A stretch of 64,000 nt of DNA from Narthecium ossifragum (lineage: Eukaryota > Streptophyta > Magnoliopsida > Dioscoreales > Nartheciaceae), in assembly GCA_963920575.1 (NCBI GenBank), contig OY986965.1:4791134-4855133 (forward strand). The letters run 5' to 3'. This document shows, piece after piece, positions 25,871-39,770 of this stretch (its first letter is position 1; each line of letters opens with the position of its first letter). The notes beneath the pieces are model-generated. The model was not told the DNA's origin and ran no database searches. It worked only from the letters and a program-made list of their open reading frames with translations. The position numbers and the translations under genes are program-made.

Positions 25871-26724
25871 AAAAAACAAGAAAGATATTATTATCATTTC
25901 GAGGTGTTTTTGGGTTATTCATATGAAAGCAGTGAATGTGGGGTTTTTAGTAAGATGTATGGGGCTCTGGACAAGGAGGGGTTACATTTGAGGCTATGGT
26001 CTAATACCCCTAGAAAAAATGGTCAAAATGTTGCTAAGGAAAATTTAGAAACTAAATATGGTTTGTGAATTGTGATTTTGTATTCTTAGAGCCTTTTTAT
26101 TACACGTTTTATTTTTCATAAACTATTCTTACAACAGCACACTTGTAACAAAACGACATTTTTCTTTCAATGCCTCAAGTTATCAATATTCCTAAATGGA
26201 ACCCATTTTGGCAATCTGTCCATCAAAACTTCCTCTTGTTTGCACCTCATACCAAACTCTCAAATTGGATTAGAACAACTTCTTTTTGGATGAACTTCAC
26301 ATCAATCAGCTACCAAAGTTATTATACAAATAATCATGTATAAATCATCAAAATCAGTTGCCATGGTGATGAAAACCGACAAAGAACATGAATTAGGAAG
26401 AGGGTTTCGATGAACAATTCGACACTATATCCGACGTCGATATATCTATCTCCTCATTCAGTAGCACATAATCCGGTGGTTAAGAATAAACTCATATTGT
26501 CAAGGAGTCTTGATATTTGTGATTATGTTGCACTTCGAGAATCCAAAGTTTGGATAAAAGAAATATTATTTTTAAAAAAAAAATTCTATTTGCGACTTCC
26601 ATTCATGCAAAAGATTAACGCCATTGGTGTATGTAGCCAATAGCTTTTTATTTAAATTATTTGTCAACACCAATAATTATTTTATCTATGAGGATGTTTG
26701 TCAAAATCATGTAACTGGTGTATA

Positions 26725-26835
26725 CGAGTGAATGATGTAGTGGGAAGCGCACCTGACTTTCAATGTGGAGATTACAAGTTTAGGTAAACGCCTTGGATTT
26801 TATAGTGATAACAGATGCGACTAAGAAAAAAAAAG
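26725..26835 (+). repeat. possible tRNA-derived SINE fragment
   Basis: TAGTGGGAAGCGC resembles a tRNA A box. GAGATTACAAGTTTAG, 30 bases on, resembles a degenerate B box. The stretch ends in an A-rich tail (near 26822-26832). No target duplication was identified. Confidence 0.35.
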
Positions 26836-29231
26836 TGTAGCCATTCATCTAACACTATATTATTGTATTAAATAAAAAATCTAACAAAGTAAATTATGCT
26901 TTATTTAAAGGTAAATGTGAATTTTCACATATGAAGTTGTAAATCATTCGATTTTGACCAGTTTTTGGAGAAAAAAATTAATCAAATAATACTTCTGCTA
27001 AATTATGCTAAATTATGCTAAATTAATCAAATCACATGGTTGATATCCACAATGCTTTGATCACATGTGGGGCTTCTTATACATAGTTTTCATGTTTATT
27101 ATTTCACAGTGCACTAAGCAATGAAGATTCAATTATTGAAGAGAATGACCCCCTCTACTATATATTTTTTGTAGAAGAGGAGGGACCAAGCTGCTACTCA
27201 GATCTACTAGTAGAAGTGTAGAACTCCCCCACTTTGTCTCCTATTGTTATATTCGTCCAAAAGCCCTCAGGTTGGCATCCAATCTTGGAAGTGAGAGAGA
27301 ATTTTATTCACATAAGATCAGTAGCTCTTCAGTGTTTGTTGCATTTGGAAATTATAGAAAAGGAATGGAACAGGTAGGGTTTTGAATGATTCCCTTGGAA
27401 TCCCCCATAATTGGGACCTCTTGTTACATACAATGACATCAAGGGCATGTGAAGGTGGGGACTGTTGAAAAGATTATGGATTATCAAGGACGCAATGTTA
27501 TGGTTTCAAGTGCGCATCATGAATTGTTTAGTTTGATGCCTGGCCTATCTTTGATGTGGATATATATGCCAACTAGTTAAAGGATGTAGTTAAGAAATTG
27601 TTTATGGATAAGTATGAGAATAAGGGGGGAATAACCCCTTATTCCCCCCTATTCCCACACCAAACATGTCCTTATTTAAATTAATAGGAAAGTAAACACA
27701 AGTGAATAGTGATATGAAACAGACCATGATAGGTGCCGATGAGCGAAAATACCCTTTTTTGTGTAAGTTTTTTTTTATTTGCTTATCTAATTGAGCATTT
27801 ATTCCCAAAACTCAATCACCAACTCGATATATATCAAACAACTAGTGATGAGAGAACAGACAAGCGTGACTTTATTTGCATGTAAGCATTTTCATATCAT
27901 CGTCAAGATCCTTCCATGTACTTGGACAATTATTAGAGTTGAACTCACCCGAATATTCACATCACTGACTGAATCCAGCGCGATACATCACCAATCACCA
28001 ACTGACTTAGGAGTTGTCTTCCGACCACACAATAATTTATCAGACCTCAACAGCAATGCGACTATGCATGTTTGCTCTTATAATGCCTGGTCATCAAATC
28101 AAACCCTTCGTGACCATTTTGCTCGTGAGGCATATACAGAACAAAAGCTCTTTATTTCTTGATTTCAAATTGGATTAGTTTCCACCGTCTATCTTTTGGA
28201 GGATACTTCTTTTAATGAGGATGTCAAGTGTTGTCAGTGTCTTCTTGCCAAGGTCGGCACGCTATTCCTTAGAAAACCTACTAACCTTCTTGCCAACCAA
28301 AAATGGAGGATTAGTTGCTTTGGAAATATATATATATAAGGCCTTCAAGGAGCCAGCAGTGCTCCTGTTCTTAATTTGGCTGTTTTTGGTGCACCAACCT
28401 AAAGAGAGAGCTGCTCCGATATATTTTCGGCTCCAAAAAGTGAGCTTTGGAGCCTTAGCTTTGAGATATCTTAATCATGAAATCTTCTAGAGGAGGATTC
28501 AAAAGTAGGATGCTTTGATCGTTTAGGTGGTAATTGTTCTGTCAACCTGTTTCGTTAATATTTGAGCCCTTGTAGGGAGAGCGTTCATTTTAACGCCTCC
28601 GGTTAGTCCGGGCTCTTAATTACGAAGAAATAAACTACTGCATAGAAGTCACGGAATTCAATCCGAGCCTCCACCAAGAAAATCAACATACCTGGCTACC
28701 ACATGACCTAGTACAGGTCGGTCCTTTTGATGAACTATGAAATTAAATTGGAACTTCAAGATAATTAATCTTCAAGACAACTAATTGATGGATGTTCTAC
28801 GTGTGAAAGAGCCTTAATAGCAGAAACTTTGCAAAAAAAAATTTTTATCGGAGAATCAATGATATCGTGAAAGCACCATAATTTGTAGAAATTAATATGC
28901 AAAGCGTTTTCTTCCCCTCTTAGCTCAAGTAATACGCTCGACCAAATATATAGAGAAAAAAGGAGAGAAAAATTGGTGGATGCTCTACCAATGTAATACG
29001 CTCGACCAATGTACTAAAGTATTAAGCCAACCCTCCTGAATCAAACAATAATCAACAACTTCATATTGGGTTCATGCTTAGATCCAATGCAATCCCTTGG
29101 GAACCCTTTTCCAAATCATGAGAACGGAACCAAAGGGGGCATCACATGAAGTGGCATGGTTCCCCTTTTGCTTTTGCTCCCCTTAAAAACTTTTCTAGGT
29201 AAAGTTAAGGGCAGACAAAAGAGAAGAAGAT

Positions 29232-29250
29232 GGGGGGGGGGGGGGGGGGG
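29232..29250. repeat. homopolymer run of 19 G
   Basis: An uninterrupted G run directly visible; its true length may be uncertain because of sequencing or assembly. Confidence 0.9.
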
Positions 29251-29702
29251 CAAGAGGGGACATGACACAGTGCTGAAAAGAGCAGCAAAGGAAGGACCAC
29301 ATGATAAATGAGGATGGGTCTTCCTCCTGAAGCTACTGCTGAGGAGAATCAAAGGAGGAAACAAAAAGCCCTGCCCTATGATTCACCTCGGACAGAGGAA
29401 GGGGCACTGCAAGTCAAAATGTGGGCAGTCTCTTGTGTTCATGAGCTGTTTGCAAATTCTTTTGGCCAACAAAAGGGTACCTTCCCTTTGGACTATGAGA
29501 TCATGGTGACTTGCTTTTGTGATGTCCTTCTTCTTACCAAATCAGTTGTCAAACATGGGCTTTAATCAGAAGCTGGTTGGTCGGTCCCTATTTTTGATCC
29601 GATTGGCAGATATTCTTCACATGTGATCTGGGTCACTACAAAAATATCCATGTATAGCTGTATGGGGTATTTACCCACTCCTATGCCTTGTAGTGGAATT
29701 TT

Positions 29703-32700
29703 CTATGTAAGCATTCTGCTGTCACTTGACGGGTTCACAGGAGTTCTATCACAATGTACAAATTTTCTACAAGCATTCAATAAATGTTGATGCACTGGGT
29801 GCAGATGATCATGTTCGGCACTTAGGTTACTTACCTCCCGTTCTAAATTGGTGATCGTATCCTTCTTGAATCGATGAGCATTACTCTCGAGTAGATTTAA
29901 CCATAACCTCTCAGAGAATGCATTTGTCTCGATATCCTGGTGGATGTTGATGCAGGAGATAGCAGCCAAGCATTCTCCTTCCTGCAGTTTGATGCAGAAT
30001 CTTTCCTTGATAATAGGAGGCGGCGGAACCCGTCCAAAACAAACCAAATGCTCCCATGTTGTCTCGAGCACCTGGCCCTGGAAGTAATCAAAAACCATTT
30101 TTATGGATTGATATGATGATAACCCAAAGCGCACAAAATAGCAGTAATAAGTTCTTTTAAGGCAACCAAAATTGAAGAGTTGAGCCCAAAACCAACATAA
30201 CACTAAGAAAACAATATGGAAATAGTGGCTTAAGGCTGAATTAGTCTCCCAGTGTTTGGTGATCATCGATGCGCACACAAATGCGCACCTGCAATAGACT
30301 ATGGTGACATTTGCATGAAAACCTGGTTATGTTGAGTTAGGAGGATGAAGTTGATAGCTTTTTCTAAGATGTTATTTGGCGAAATCTTTTAGGTTCTCTG
30401 AATGTATGGCATGACAATAACGCGCTTGTGATCTTGCATGCTAAGACATGCTGACTATGGAAAAGGCGGAAAAGAAAAGTCGAGTATTTAGAGAGGAATA
30501 AGGATATTTGATATCATTGCATTAAAGCCTAAATCACTTTAAGAAGAAAGCAATTAAGAAATAACAGAGATGGTATGCATGGCTGTACAGCTAAAGTTAG
30601 AGCTCTTCTTATCTGTGTCACACTAAAAGATCCATGAGGAAAAATGTTTCGTAAGTGCTTAAAGGGACTGATTCGCATACATGAAATCATAAATGTGTAT
30701 GTCAACTCTCTGTTGGGGGCTGTGTATTTTCTAGGTTCTTTTGGGCTTGTGGTCTGGCGTGAGTGCCATAATGGGCCTTTTTTTGCCAATCATACTACTA
30801 CAACCATCACTTGCATAAGGTTGCAGGTGCTCAGTAGAATGAGCTTACCTTCTTGGTAACATCAGGTGATATGTTTTTCTACATTATTTTTACACACAAT
30901 GCGTCCTGGAGGGAATCCCTCCATGCTGAGACATTCATATATACAGCTCAGCAAAGGTCAAAGTTAGAGAAGGATGAAAAGAGAGGAGCAGTCAGACAAA
31001 AAAAAGAGAACTAGACATGACTAAACAGTCTGATAGTCAAGGAAAATGTGCAATGTGGGACATCCAAGATACATGGATATACGATCAGTGACGCAATCAG
31101 CAAGTTAGCAAAACAAAAGATAAAATTACTTGCTAGTGATGTAAACATAAACTCAGATGGAACTGTAGGAAAGTACCTTCCCCGCTCTCGAAGCATCCAT
31201 TATCAGGCGAAGGTGCCTTTTCACATCAAAGTAGAAGCCATGATGCAACATTTGCTGGTAGGAATCCTCAAAACCATCCCAATCTTCTGCTCTCGCACAT
31301 GCTTCCATCATGGTATTGAATGTAAACTTATCAGGAACCACCATCTGGCTCACAGTAGTTTTGTTACTCATCCGATGGCTGCTATCTAATACCTTCTGAA
31401 ATAGATCCTTAGCTTCTTTAAACATTCCATGCTCTATGTAAGCCCTCAACATGATGTTACAGGTCACTATGTTGGGCGAGCAGAATTTTTGCATTTGGTC
31501 ATAGATAAATGAGGCATTCTTAATACTTCCAGAGTCCAGGCAAGTTTGAATCAACCCAGTGTATGTTACAACCAGAGGCTTTCTTGCAACCTTGGATATT
31601 TTATCGACCTGCAAAAAGAATTTTGACCATGAGAGTTTTTCTCCAAGTAGATTCTAAGGACACTAATTTAAGATCCAAAAGTCACTTATAAATGGTCATA
31701 TTCCACAGAAAGGCTCTCTGTCATAAGAGAGAATAAAGAAGCAAGACTAACTACAGCATTAAACAGGTTGCAGTGCCGCTCTAGTAACCTAATCCCAAGT
31801 CCAAAAAAGGTTCAAAGGAGGGGGTTCAATAACTGGATATGCTGATTATGGTGTTCTCAGTGCAGCATCACTGAATCTGTTCTACCTCCTGCAAAGTGAT
31901 AGAAGCATAGGTACCACAAATTGGGAGTTCTAGCCTCCACGGAGTACCTTCACAAGGTTTGCATACATCTTGCTACAACAATGGGAACAAAGTAGACTCA
32001 GTTTCGTTCAGCCAAAACCAAATATTTCCGAGGCAACTAGTGAGGTCAGATCAAGTCAAAATGAGTCCATTTAAGATACAAAGAAGTGGTAATAGCTCAA
32101 AATTAAGCATGCAGTTGTTTTCCATATTCCCACAAGTGAGGCCTCTCAAACAGCACACAACCAAAACCGTGACCTGGTGAGTCTAGCTCCCAGGTAACTC
32201 CACTAAAGTAAGCCAATCCTCAAGTTCCATCATGTTGCAACAAACTCCAGAGGAAGCCAATATGAATATGCATCTATATATGCTTATGATTATAGACAGC
32301 GATTTATGCATCAAAGTTTTCAGCAGAAGACCTCATTGACCATCATCCAGTCTGCATTTTGTGCCAACTCAAAGTGATAATCGTGGAATACAAAATATGG
32401 CCTACAGATATGCTAGGTACTTGGATATCAGCTTCCTAAATTATACCATACTCCAACTGGTGTTCACACTGGTTTCAATGATTGTTGCCACCGTCAGGCC
32501 GATCAGAACCTTCATTCCTGATCTATTGTCATGCAATTGGACCTAGCCATAGACATTCTTCTACATGTTTATTCAAAATTTCAAGTCATTTTCAGGATAG
32601 GTGCCCAATAGTCCAGCACTAGAAGTCTCTAAGCAAACTTGCACTAGAACAGATGACACATTAGTGAACACAATAACTAGAATTCAGTGAAAGCAAGAAT

Positions 32701-35700
32701 GCATGCAAACCTGTAACAGAGCTTCTTTGCATCTTCCTGCACTGCAAAGACAGCGAGCAAGGTCATAATAGAGACTGGCAGAGCCGACTATTCCACGCCC
32801 TTCCATATTATGTACTGCTTGTACAGCCTCTTCGATTTTTTCTTCTCTCCAAAAAGTATTTACAAGAACTACAGAGAAAATGGAAATAGGTTTTAAGTGA
32901 CTAAAAGGGAAGGAAGCAAATATGCATAGGTAAATTCAGTACCCTTGTAGTTCAATACGCTTGGAATCGAGGACCTTTCCACTTTCTTGAAAAACTCATG
33001 AACTAAGTTGTACTTCCCACAAGCAAGCATCACCTGCTTAAGCAGTTGAAAGGATTATGGGTGACCAGTGAACGCTTACCACAAACATAGATTGAAACGC
33101 TAAGTAGAGATTACAAGTTGCACATAATTTACAAGCTCAAATTACATTTATCAGGGTTGGTAAACATCAAAGGCTTCAATGAAGGGGATGTAAGTATGAC
33201 GACAATCTTTGCATGGACATAGAATATGTCTAGAGTACCCTTGGGCCTTTGAATAAACTGAAATGCCTATTATTCCATGACTAAATACATCCTCCTTGCA
33301 CAGATACACGTTCCCATACAACAGTAAGCAAAGATCATAAGGCAAACTGTGAGTCCAGTCATGCTTCATCATAAATGTCAATCATGAACAGATGGCGTAG
33401 ATCAACCATTGTCAAAATACTTTCATTTCATATATCAGGTTACCTACACAGATCTCACTAAATAGCACTTAGACTGACCGAAACATAGTAACTTGATCCA
33501 GAGAAAAAATTTATCCTGCCTAGCGACATATGTTTGACAAGAGCTCAAAGCAAAAAAGAGCTGCAGCTACCAAATGTTCTGCAAAAAGAAAAGTACAGTA
33601 TTCAAAAGTTTACCTCCATGACAAGGCCATAAGTTGTGTTTGATGGCTTCATGTTCTGACGCTTTAATTCTTGCAATACCCAAAATGCTCCTTCCCATTG
33701 CTTCTGTGGTACGCAAGCATTCAAAACCTACCATTGCAGAAGATCAAATTACAAGTTAGTCATTAAAGGCTGAGTTCCATACGCTTCTTTCCTGATTATA
33801 AGAGAGACACATTTAAACAAGAACAGCATAATGCAATACAGATTTGAACTACTGGCCAGGCTACTCACTGCATTGTATATAACAAGATCTGGTTCCAGAC
33901 GTGGATCCCAGTTCTGTACAAGACCGAACTTGAACTTCTTAGGAGTGGAACGCATGCAATCAATGACATCAAATAATTCTTTCATGAGGCCCGCTTGTCC
34001 AAGTATGACAGCAATACAATGATAAGCTGGAAGGTCAGGGTATGAAGATAATTCTTGCTGCAAATCATTGTGATTTGGGTCAGTGTGGTTGCAAAATGCC
34101 AAATTCCATTGGAATCTATTAAAAAAAAAAAAATAGATCAGGATTTATTGGTTGATTACACGCATTGCATGAAATATGTTCAATGCCTCAAGAGGTTTCT
34201 TCGCTTTCCCCAGAACATCAAGCACAGTGGTATAAATATATCTGCATACAACAGAGAGATCATAGTCAATCGCAGATACAATAGGGTGAGGATTTAAAAA
34301 CAGAGAGTAATATCTGGAGAAAACTTTTGACTGATAGAAGACCTCCAAGGTAAATAAGGCGCAAATGGGTGGGTACACTGGAAACCAAGGAATGCCGTAC
34401 TAGCCAAAACGTACCGGTATGGCTGGTGATTACCAACAAGGCTAGGAGGAACAATGTCCACCTCCGAATCTGGGTTGGGGGTGTGCCGATCGAAACCTTT
34501 GGAAAATCGATCAGTATGTACCTGTCTGCAGTAGAATTGGAGAGATAGAAAGACAGTGTCGGTGTTGTTGCTTTCGATGGTGATGGGATCGCCATGAGGC
34601 CATCCATGCGCACGACATGTGATGCTTGGGCTTCAATACAAAGAATAAGCAGAGGAGAGGAGGAGAGAAAAAGGGGTAGGAGAGAAAGAGGGAAAGGAGA
34701 GGAGAAGGGAGGAAAGAAAGAGGGAAAGAGGAGACAGGAGAGGCCGGAAGAGAAAGGAGAAGCAGAAAAAAGCAGAGAGGTTTAAGGAGAGAAGAGAGAA
34801 GAAGGAAAGACCTGAAAGAGAGAGAGGAGAAGGAAAGAAGAGAGAAGAGAGGAGGAGAGAAAGAGGGACAGAATAGGAAGAGAAGGGAAGAAAGAAAGAG
34901 GGAAAGAAGAGGAGAGGCCGGAAGAGAGACCAGAAGGTAAGAGAGGGATGATAATTCCAGATTTGATAATGCGGAGATGTTGATTACAAGTGCATATGAA
35001 TTTTAATTGCAAATTACATTTTTTAGCTTCAAAATATTTTAATTGAAGCAAATAAGGGAAAAGAAATTGTAGAGAAGGACCAAATAAGCCGTGCCAAGGC
35101 TTTTCAATTGGCAAAGACCCGTGCTAGTCCAGCACGGACTATCCCGGCGCTACATACCGTTCCAGTCAACTTCCGGCGCAGGCTGTGCCAACAGTACAGC
35201 AATCCTCGCCGGAAACAAGTCCAAACCACTTGATCTTGTCCCACTAAACAGTAGATATCATGACATGAAAGTAGGATATTGACCTACAAGATGGACCACA
35301 TAGTCTACTTTGGCGAAGAATAAGTCCAATGGATGTATATGCCTTCCTAATTAAACCGACCGGGATCCTATTTGAGAAGTACAAATATTGAGCTGATTAG
35401 TACAATTAGACCGCAACTATAGACCCAAATATGGACCTAGTCTCTAAAGCATGTGGGCCAGTTCTGGTCCAAATTATAAGCTAACGCTGTCGCAGGTAAA
35501 AACAGATCTGTGCAAATACTAGAAAAACTATTTCAAGAATTTACAGAGCATATATGGCGACAATATGTCTTTCAGACTTCGTTCAAAACATTTTGCTTGA
35601 TTTAAGTAATTGCTAGAAGACAATGGGAATGAATAGAACCTGCTCTTGAAGGACTTGAATCTTTCACGTGACTGAAGCCATTCGACAACCTGTAATACTC

Positions 35701-38700
35701 GTTTCCAGTTCCCAAGTTGCCCTAGTATCTGAACTACCCTCAAAATAGAGTGGTCAGTGAATTTGATTTTCGCACTGTGCATCATTTTAGAGAATTTCCA
35801 CTCCGGCATATTTATATCCGTAGCATTCAGCCTTCAAAATAAGAGGTTAAATTTGAGTAAACTGATGACGGAAACAATGTATAAATTTACAGACCAAATA
35901 CATGAACAAGATAATTGAACATCAGCGGTTTCGGACCTAAGTTGAAAAGCAAAACAGTGTGGAAGCATGAAAGAAGAGATGACAAAATGCCCACTCAAAA
36001 AAAGTTCTGAATTTAGAGTACCAAGGAAATGCCTATAGTATTAGCATAAATTGAAGCACATCAAAATACAAAATAAATAAAAAGCTTTGCAATTAGTGCG
36101 GCATTTAAAGTATTTACAGCTTAAAAACTTAGATATCAGTATACCACATGTATAGCTCCCAGCTCTTCTGTTTTGCACTTATACCATTAAATATTAACAT
36201 CATCACCATCATATTAACATACACCAAAATTCTTTCCATTCTAACTCACCTTGATTACATACTATATATCCCTTTGCTAGGTTCCATTGCCATTATTAAG
36301 TCCAATACAATGAAATTAACCCAAGATATGAAGATTTACCTTCTATGTAGCTCTTCTATGCCTGCTCAGATACAGAAAAGTGGAATATGCGAGGTTATTA
36401 TGAAACCCAAGATCATATATTCTTTCCTTTTCTCCATCTAATTCCCACTTCCTCGACACTAACATGACAACTATCTAGTCCCTCGTTTTGATGCCGCACC
36501 GACTTTAGGAATCACCACCTAGAGTTGACAAGGGCCGCCTGCCCTAGGAATCACCACCTAGGGTTTTCCTTGGAATCACCACCAAAGTGGAAGAAAAGAA
36601 CAAAAGTTTGTTCTTATTAAAATAATCATCCCCTATAAAGATGAAGGATGACTCATATATATAGACTAATAAAACAGACTCAGCCTGAACATCTGGACTC
36701 GGTGCAACGCAACATAGCTGAAACAGAAGATAAATTAAAAGAGACTCAACCGACTACAAGCTGACTCAAATATAAACAACTTGAGCATCATCCATCCATA
36801 ATGACAGTGAGAATAATAGATTTCACCTAAAGTCAAATATTTAAAACCTCAGTATGACAAATCAACTGAAATAGTAAGATGGTGAAAAAGAAAAGTCCAA
36901 CTGACTTCAAAAGAAGTCCATGGCAAAAAGGTTCTAGAGTGATCATACGACAAGTGCCATTAGAAAAACTAACATGAAACAAATAGTGTAGGATATTGAT
37001 GGATTATCAAAACTACACCAAACTATCCATGACCAATAAAATCACAGAATCATGTCAATATTCAAAGTTCCCAAAAGAAAGAAAACATAAAAGAGGGAAG
37101 GCAAATATAAAATCACTACAAAATAGAAAAGACAATCTTCTTTTCACATCAGTGTGTCATCAAGATTTTTTTCTAGATTCAGAAAAGAATGGGCAAGGAA
37201 AGTGAACGAAGAACACATACCACTTTGCTAGCTTCTGGATCCTCTCTTCCATTTCCATCCGCAGAACTCTTGGTCTGTGGCGAATATCAGTGAATACCTC
37301 AAAAGTCCTAAAGGCAGCTCTGTCCTCAAAATCAATGTCATCTATATCTCTTTCACCAACTTGAGCATCATCATTGGCCAATCCTGCATGTATCTCAGTA
37401 ATTCTAGAATCATGCCTTTCCCTGTGTATAATATTACCATGGGGCCTAACATATTTTGGTGTTTTAGCTTGTTCACGTAGCTCCTTCCCAGAAGCATAAA
37501 AGTTCGACTTAGATAGATGTGTCTCCTGCTGACTTTGTTTTCCTTCCAGTTCTTCTACCAACATGTTCTTAGGACGATCAATACCTTTGTTGATTATATT
37601 TCCTTCAATACTTCTCGAATTTCCTCCACGTCTCCTCTGGTCCAATTTCGATCCGCTATCGCCAAACCACATATTCTTATGAGTCTCGGCACCACTATGT
37701 TTTGTAACCATGTTCGTACTAGAATATATCTTACTCCGAGATGCACTGTTGGTTACTGCCGGTGCCTCTGACTTCCTCATGGATCTTCCACAAACAGAAT
37801 TCACACCTCCCGCTAAACTCCTCTTAGCTTTAGACTCTCCTACATTCCTTTCCACCCTTCTCCCATATAAATACTCATTCTTAGCTCTACCAATCCCATG
37901 GTTCAGCAACCCTCCATTTCCATTTGGTTCCACGTGCTTCCTGTAAATTCTACCTCCAAACTCACCAACCCTTTTCCCTTCTCCACGGCTATCTTGTGAG
38001 CCCTTGCTACCATCTTTTACATCAACGCGGGAACGATCGTGTTTCACATGCGCAGCACGGTTCTTTTTTTCCATCAAACTACTATAACTTTCTCTAGAGT
38101 ATGACCCTTCTCCAAACTCACCAACCCTTTTCCCTTCTCCACGGCTATCTTGTGAGCCCCTACTACCATCTTTTACATCAATGCAGGCACGATCGTGCTT
38201 CACATACACAGCACGGTTCCTCTTTTCCGTCGAACTACCATAACTTTCTCTAGAGTATGATCCTTCACTGCTCCGAAGAACGATTGCTTTTCTCGTACTC
38301 TTCTTCTCCAAAATCCCTTCCACCATTTCCCATCCACCGCCTCTCTTCTCAACAGAGCCATGTCTCCTCCTATTCTTGGCAGACTCCCTTTCAATGCACT
38401 CCAAACCCTCACTCTTCTTTCCAACATTCTTATCCTCCCTTCTCTTATCGATAACACCGGCATCATCGGCACCCAGCTTCTTGCTCCGGTCGGTCCTCAC
38501 AGACTCCATAACCTTCAAGTAATCATCGAATGTGGGATTAAACTTGATCTCTTTCTCGATGATTGCACTGCTCCTGGACCGGGCATCGACGTCGCCGTCC
38601 ACCAAAGCACTTCTAGTTCTGCAACTGGGCATTCTTGAACTCAAATTCAAGAACCCCTTCTCCACCATGTAATCCAAAGAAACGCGAGAATTAAGCGCGT

Positions 38701-38824
38701 TTCGGCGAATAATCGAAACACACAGGAGTGACGAAGGATATGATGGGCAACTAGGGAGCGAAAAAACCCCATTTCTTCCCAAACCAAGACTACCCAATTG
38801 GGCGTTTGCCATCAGAATCTCCAT
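29703..38824 (-). CDS. DG1: chloroplast pentatricopeptide repeat protein, DG1 (At5g67570) ortholog
   Basis: Nine exons on the minus strand, all GT/AG with matching phases: 38824-37221, 35831-35640, 34241-34160, 34057-33869, 33727-33614, 33033-32943, 32868-32711, 31608-31177 and 30077-29703. The product is 1078 aa. The first 535 residues are basic, low complexity, and include a plausible plastid transit peptide. They keep a conserved element FNPTFDDYLKVMESV. From residue 535 come tandem pentatricopeptide repeats with family-typical blocks: LGNWKRVLQVVEWLQSRERF, AYHCIAVILGQAGLMKELFD, WDPRLEPDLVIYNA, RGIVGSASLYYDLARCLCSAGRC, KPLVVTYTGLIQTC and PDKFTFNTMMEACA. The C-terminus ends with TTWEHL and PPIIKERF. 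Arabidopsis DG1 is needed for early chloroplast development and interacts with the plastid sigma factor SIG6. The protein is longer than Arabidopsis DG1 because of the N-terminal part, which holds a 52-residue duplication. No break seen. Confidence 0.93.
34640..34945. repeat. GA-rich (polypurine) tract in DG1 intron 2
   Basis: About 300 bases of AGAGG/GGAAAG words with very few pyrimidines on the plus strand, so polypyrimidine in the pre-mRNA. It includes an imperfect ~130-bp duplication (GGGAAAG...AGGAGAGGCCGGAAGAGA occurs twice, near 34720 and 34900). Confidence 0.85.
36475..36720. repeat. possible retroelement scrap in DG1 intron 1
   Basis: GGAATCACCACC(T/A)A occurs three times in 90 bases with a C-rich context unlike the rest of the intron, which resembles LTR leader sequence. 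No ends were identified. Confidence 0.3.
37955..38266 (-). repeat. 156-bp tandem duplication in DG1 exon 1 (52 residues x 2)
   Basis: Copy 1 is 38266-38111 and copy 2 is 38110-37955, in frame. Each encodes a block starting EGSYSRESY and ending GEGKRVGEFG. The copies differ at several residues (VYVKHDRACID versus AHVKHDRSRVD). Confidence 0.92.
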
Positions 38825-39770
38825 TGCGAAGAAAGAAATCTGAAAGAAAAATTACATGTTGAGATCTAACCTATAAACCAGTATCGAGGACGATCGATAG
38901 ATGCATGGATTGCCAAGAGAGAACCGTCAGAATTATCCGAGACTCCACGGCTAAAAGCCTTAAACCCTTGCCCGGAGGTCAGACAAAACCACAACGGGTC
39001 AGACAAAACCACAAAGGTCATGCCTTTATCTCTTGGAAAGAGATTTGTGTAAATCTATGTGAGACATTACACATGCTCATTTAATCCAGTTAAAAAAAAA
39101 TTTGTATACCCATGTACACTATACAAGGCATACGTGACCATTTATTGACTCATGTGACGACGATCAGTAAATGTGAGTAGATCTGAAACGTTAAAAATGA
39201 TCATGTAAATATATCAATTGATAGCTAGTGATAAAACAACAGCTTGATCCATAATAATGACAACATAGACATATGCAATATACATATTATATGATCATGT
39301 ACTCAAATCTTTATCCAAAATCATATATAAGCCAACAAATTTCATTCAATTAAAATTTAATTTTTCTTTCATCAATTTCTGAACTAAAAAGAAAGAAAAA
39401 CAAGAGAACATAGGTTTATTATTGACATGGACTCTGTGATATTTCCGTTTTTTTCTCTCTTTTATGTCTAAAATATAGGAAAATAGTAACCTCGAATAAG
39501 ATAATTTTTTTGGCTTAGATAATTTTTTCATCTGACATGGAAATCGATGTCAGCTAACAATCAGGCGCCACATGGGTGCCACGTAAGGTGTGCATAAGGC
39601 ACACCCCCTCTGGAGCGTGCATGATATCATAGCATGGAAAAGATCCGTTTTGGTCCTTTATTAGCAAACTAATATAAACGTCAGTTCCTATAATCTTCAT
39701 TATAGTAACTCCTCGAGCTTGTTTCATCTCCATCGGCTTAAGAATCTTTCAGTTCGTCTTAGAAGCAACC
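38825..39770. promoter_or_regulatory. shared upstream region of DG1 (-) and the DUF247 gene (+)
   Basis: 946 bp between two divergent start codons. No specific element could be assigned. A short duplication (GTCAGACAAAACCACAA, 38979 and 38999) lies near the DG1 side. Confidence 0.4.

Larger units (their letters stand above)
25871..29702. other. AT-rich intergenic region with SINE- and MITE-like fragments
   Basis: No supported gene. It contains a possible SINE (26725-26835), a MITE-like end (27618-27672) and a second tRNA-like stretch on the minus strand (about 28590-28745). There is a run of 19 G at 29232-29250. The last part is 3' of the DG1 gene. Confidence 0.4.
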
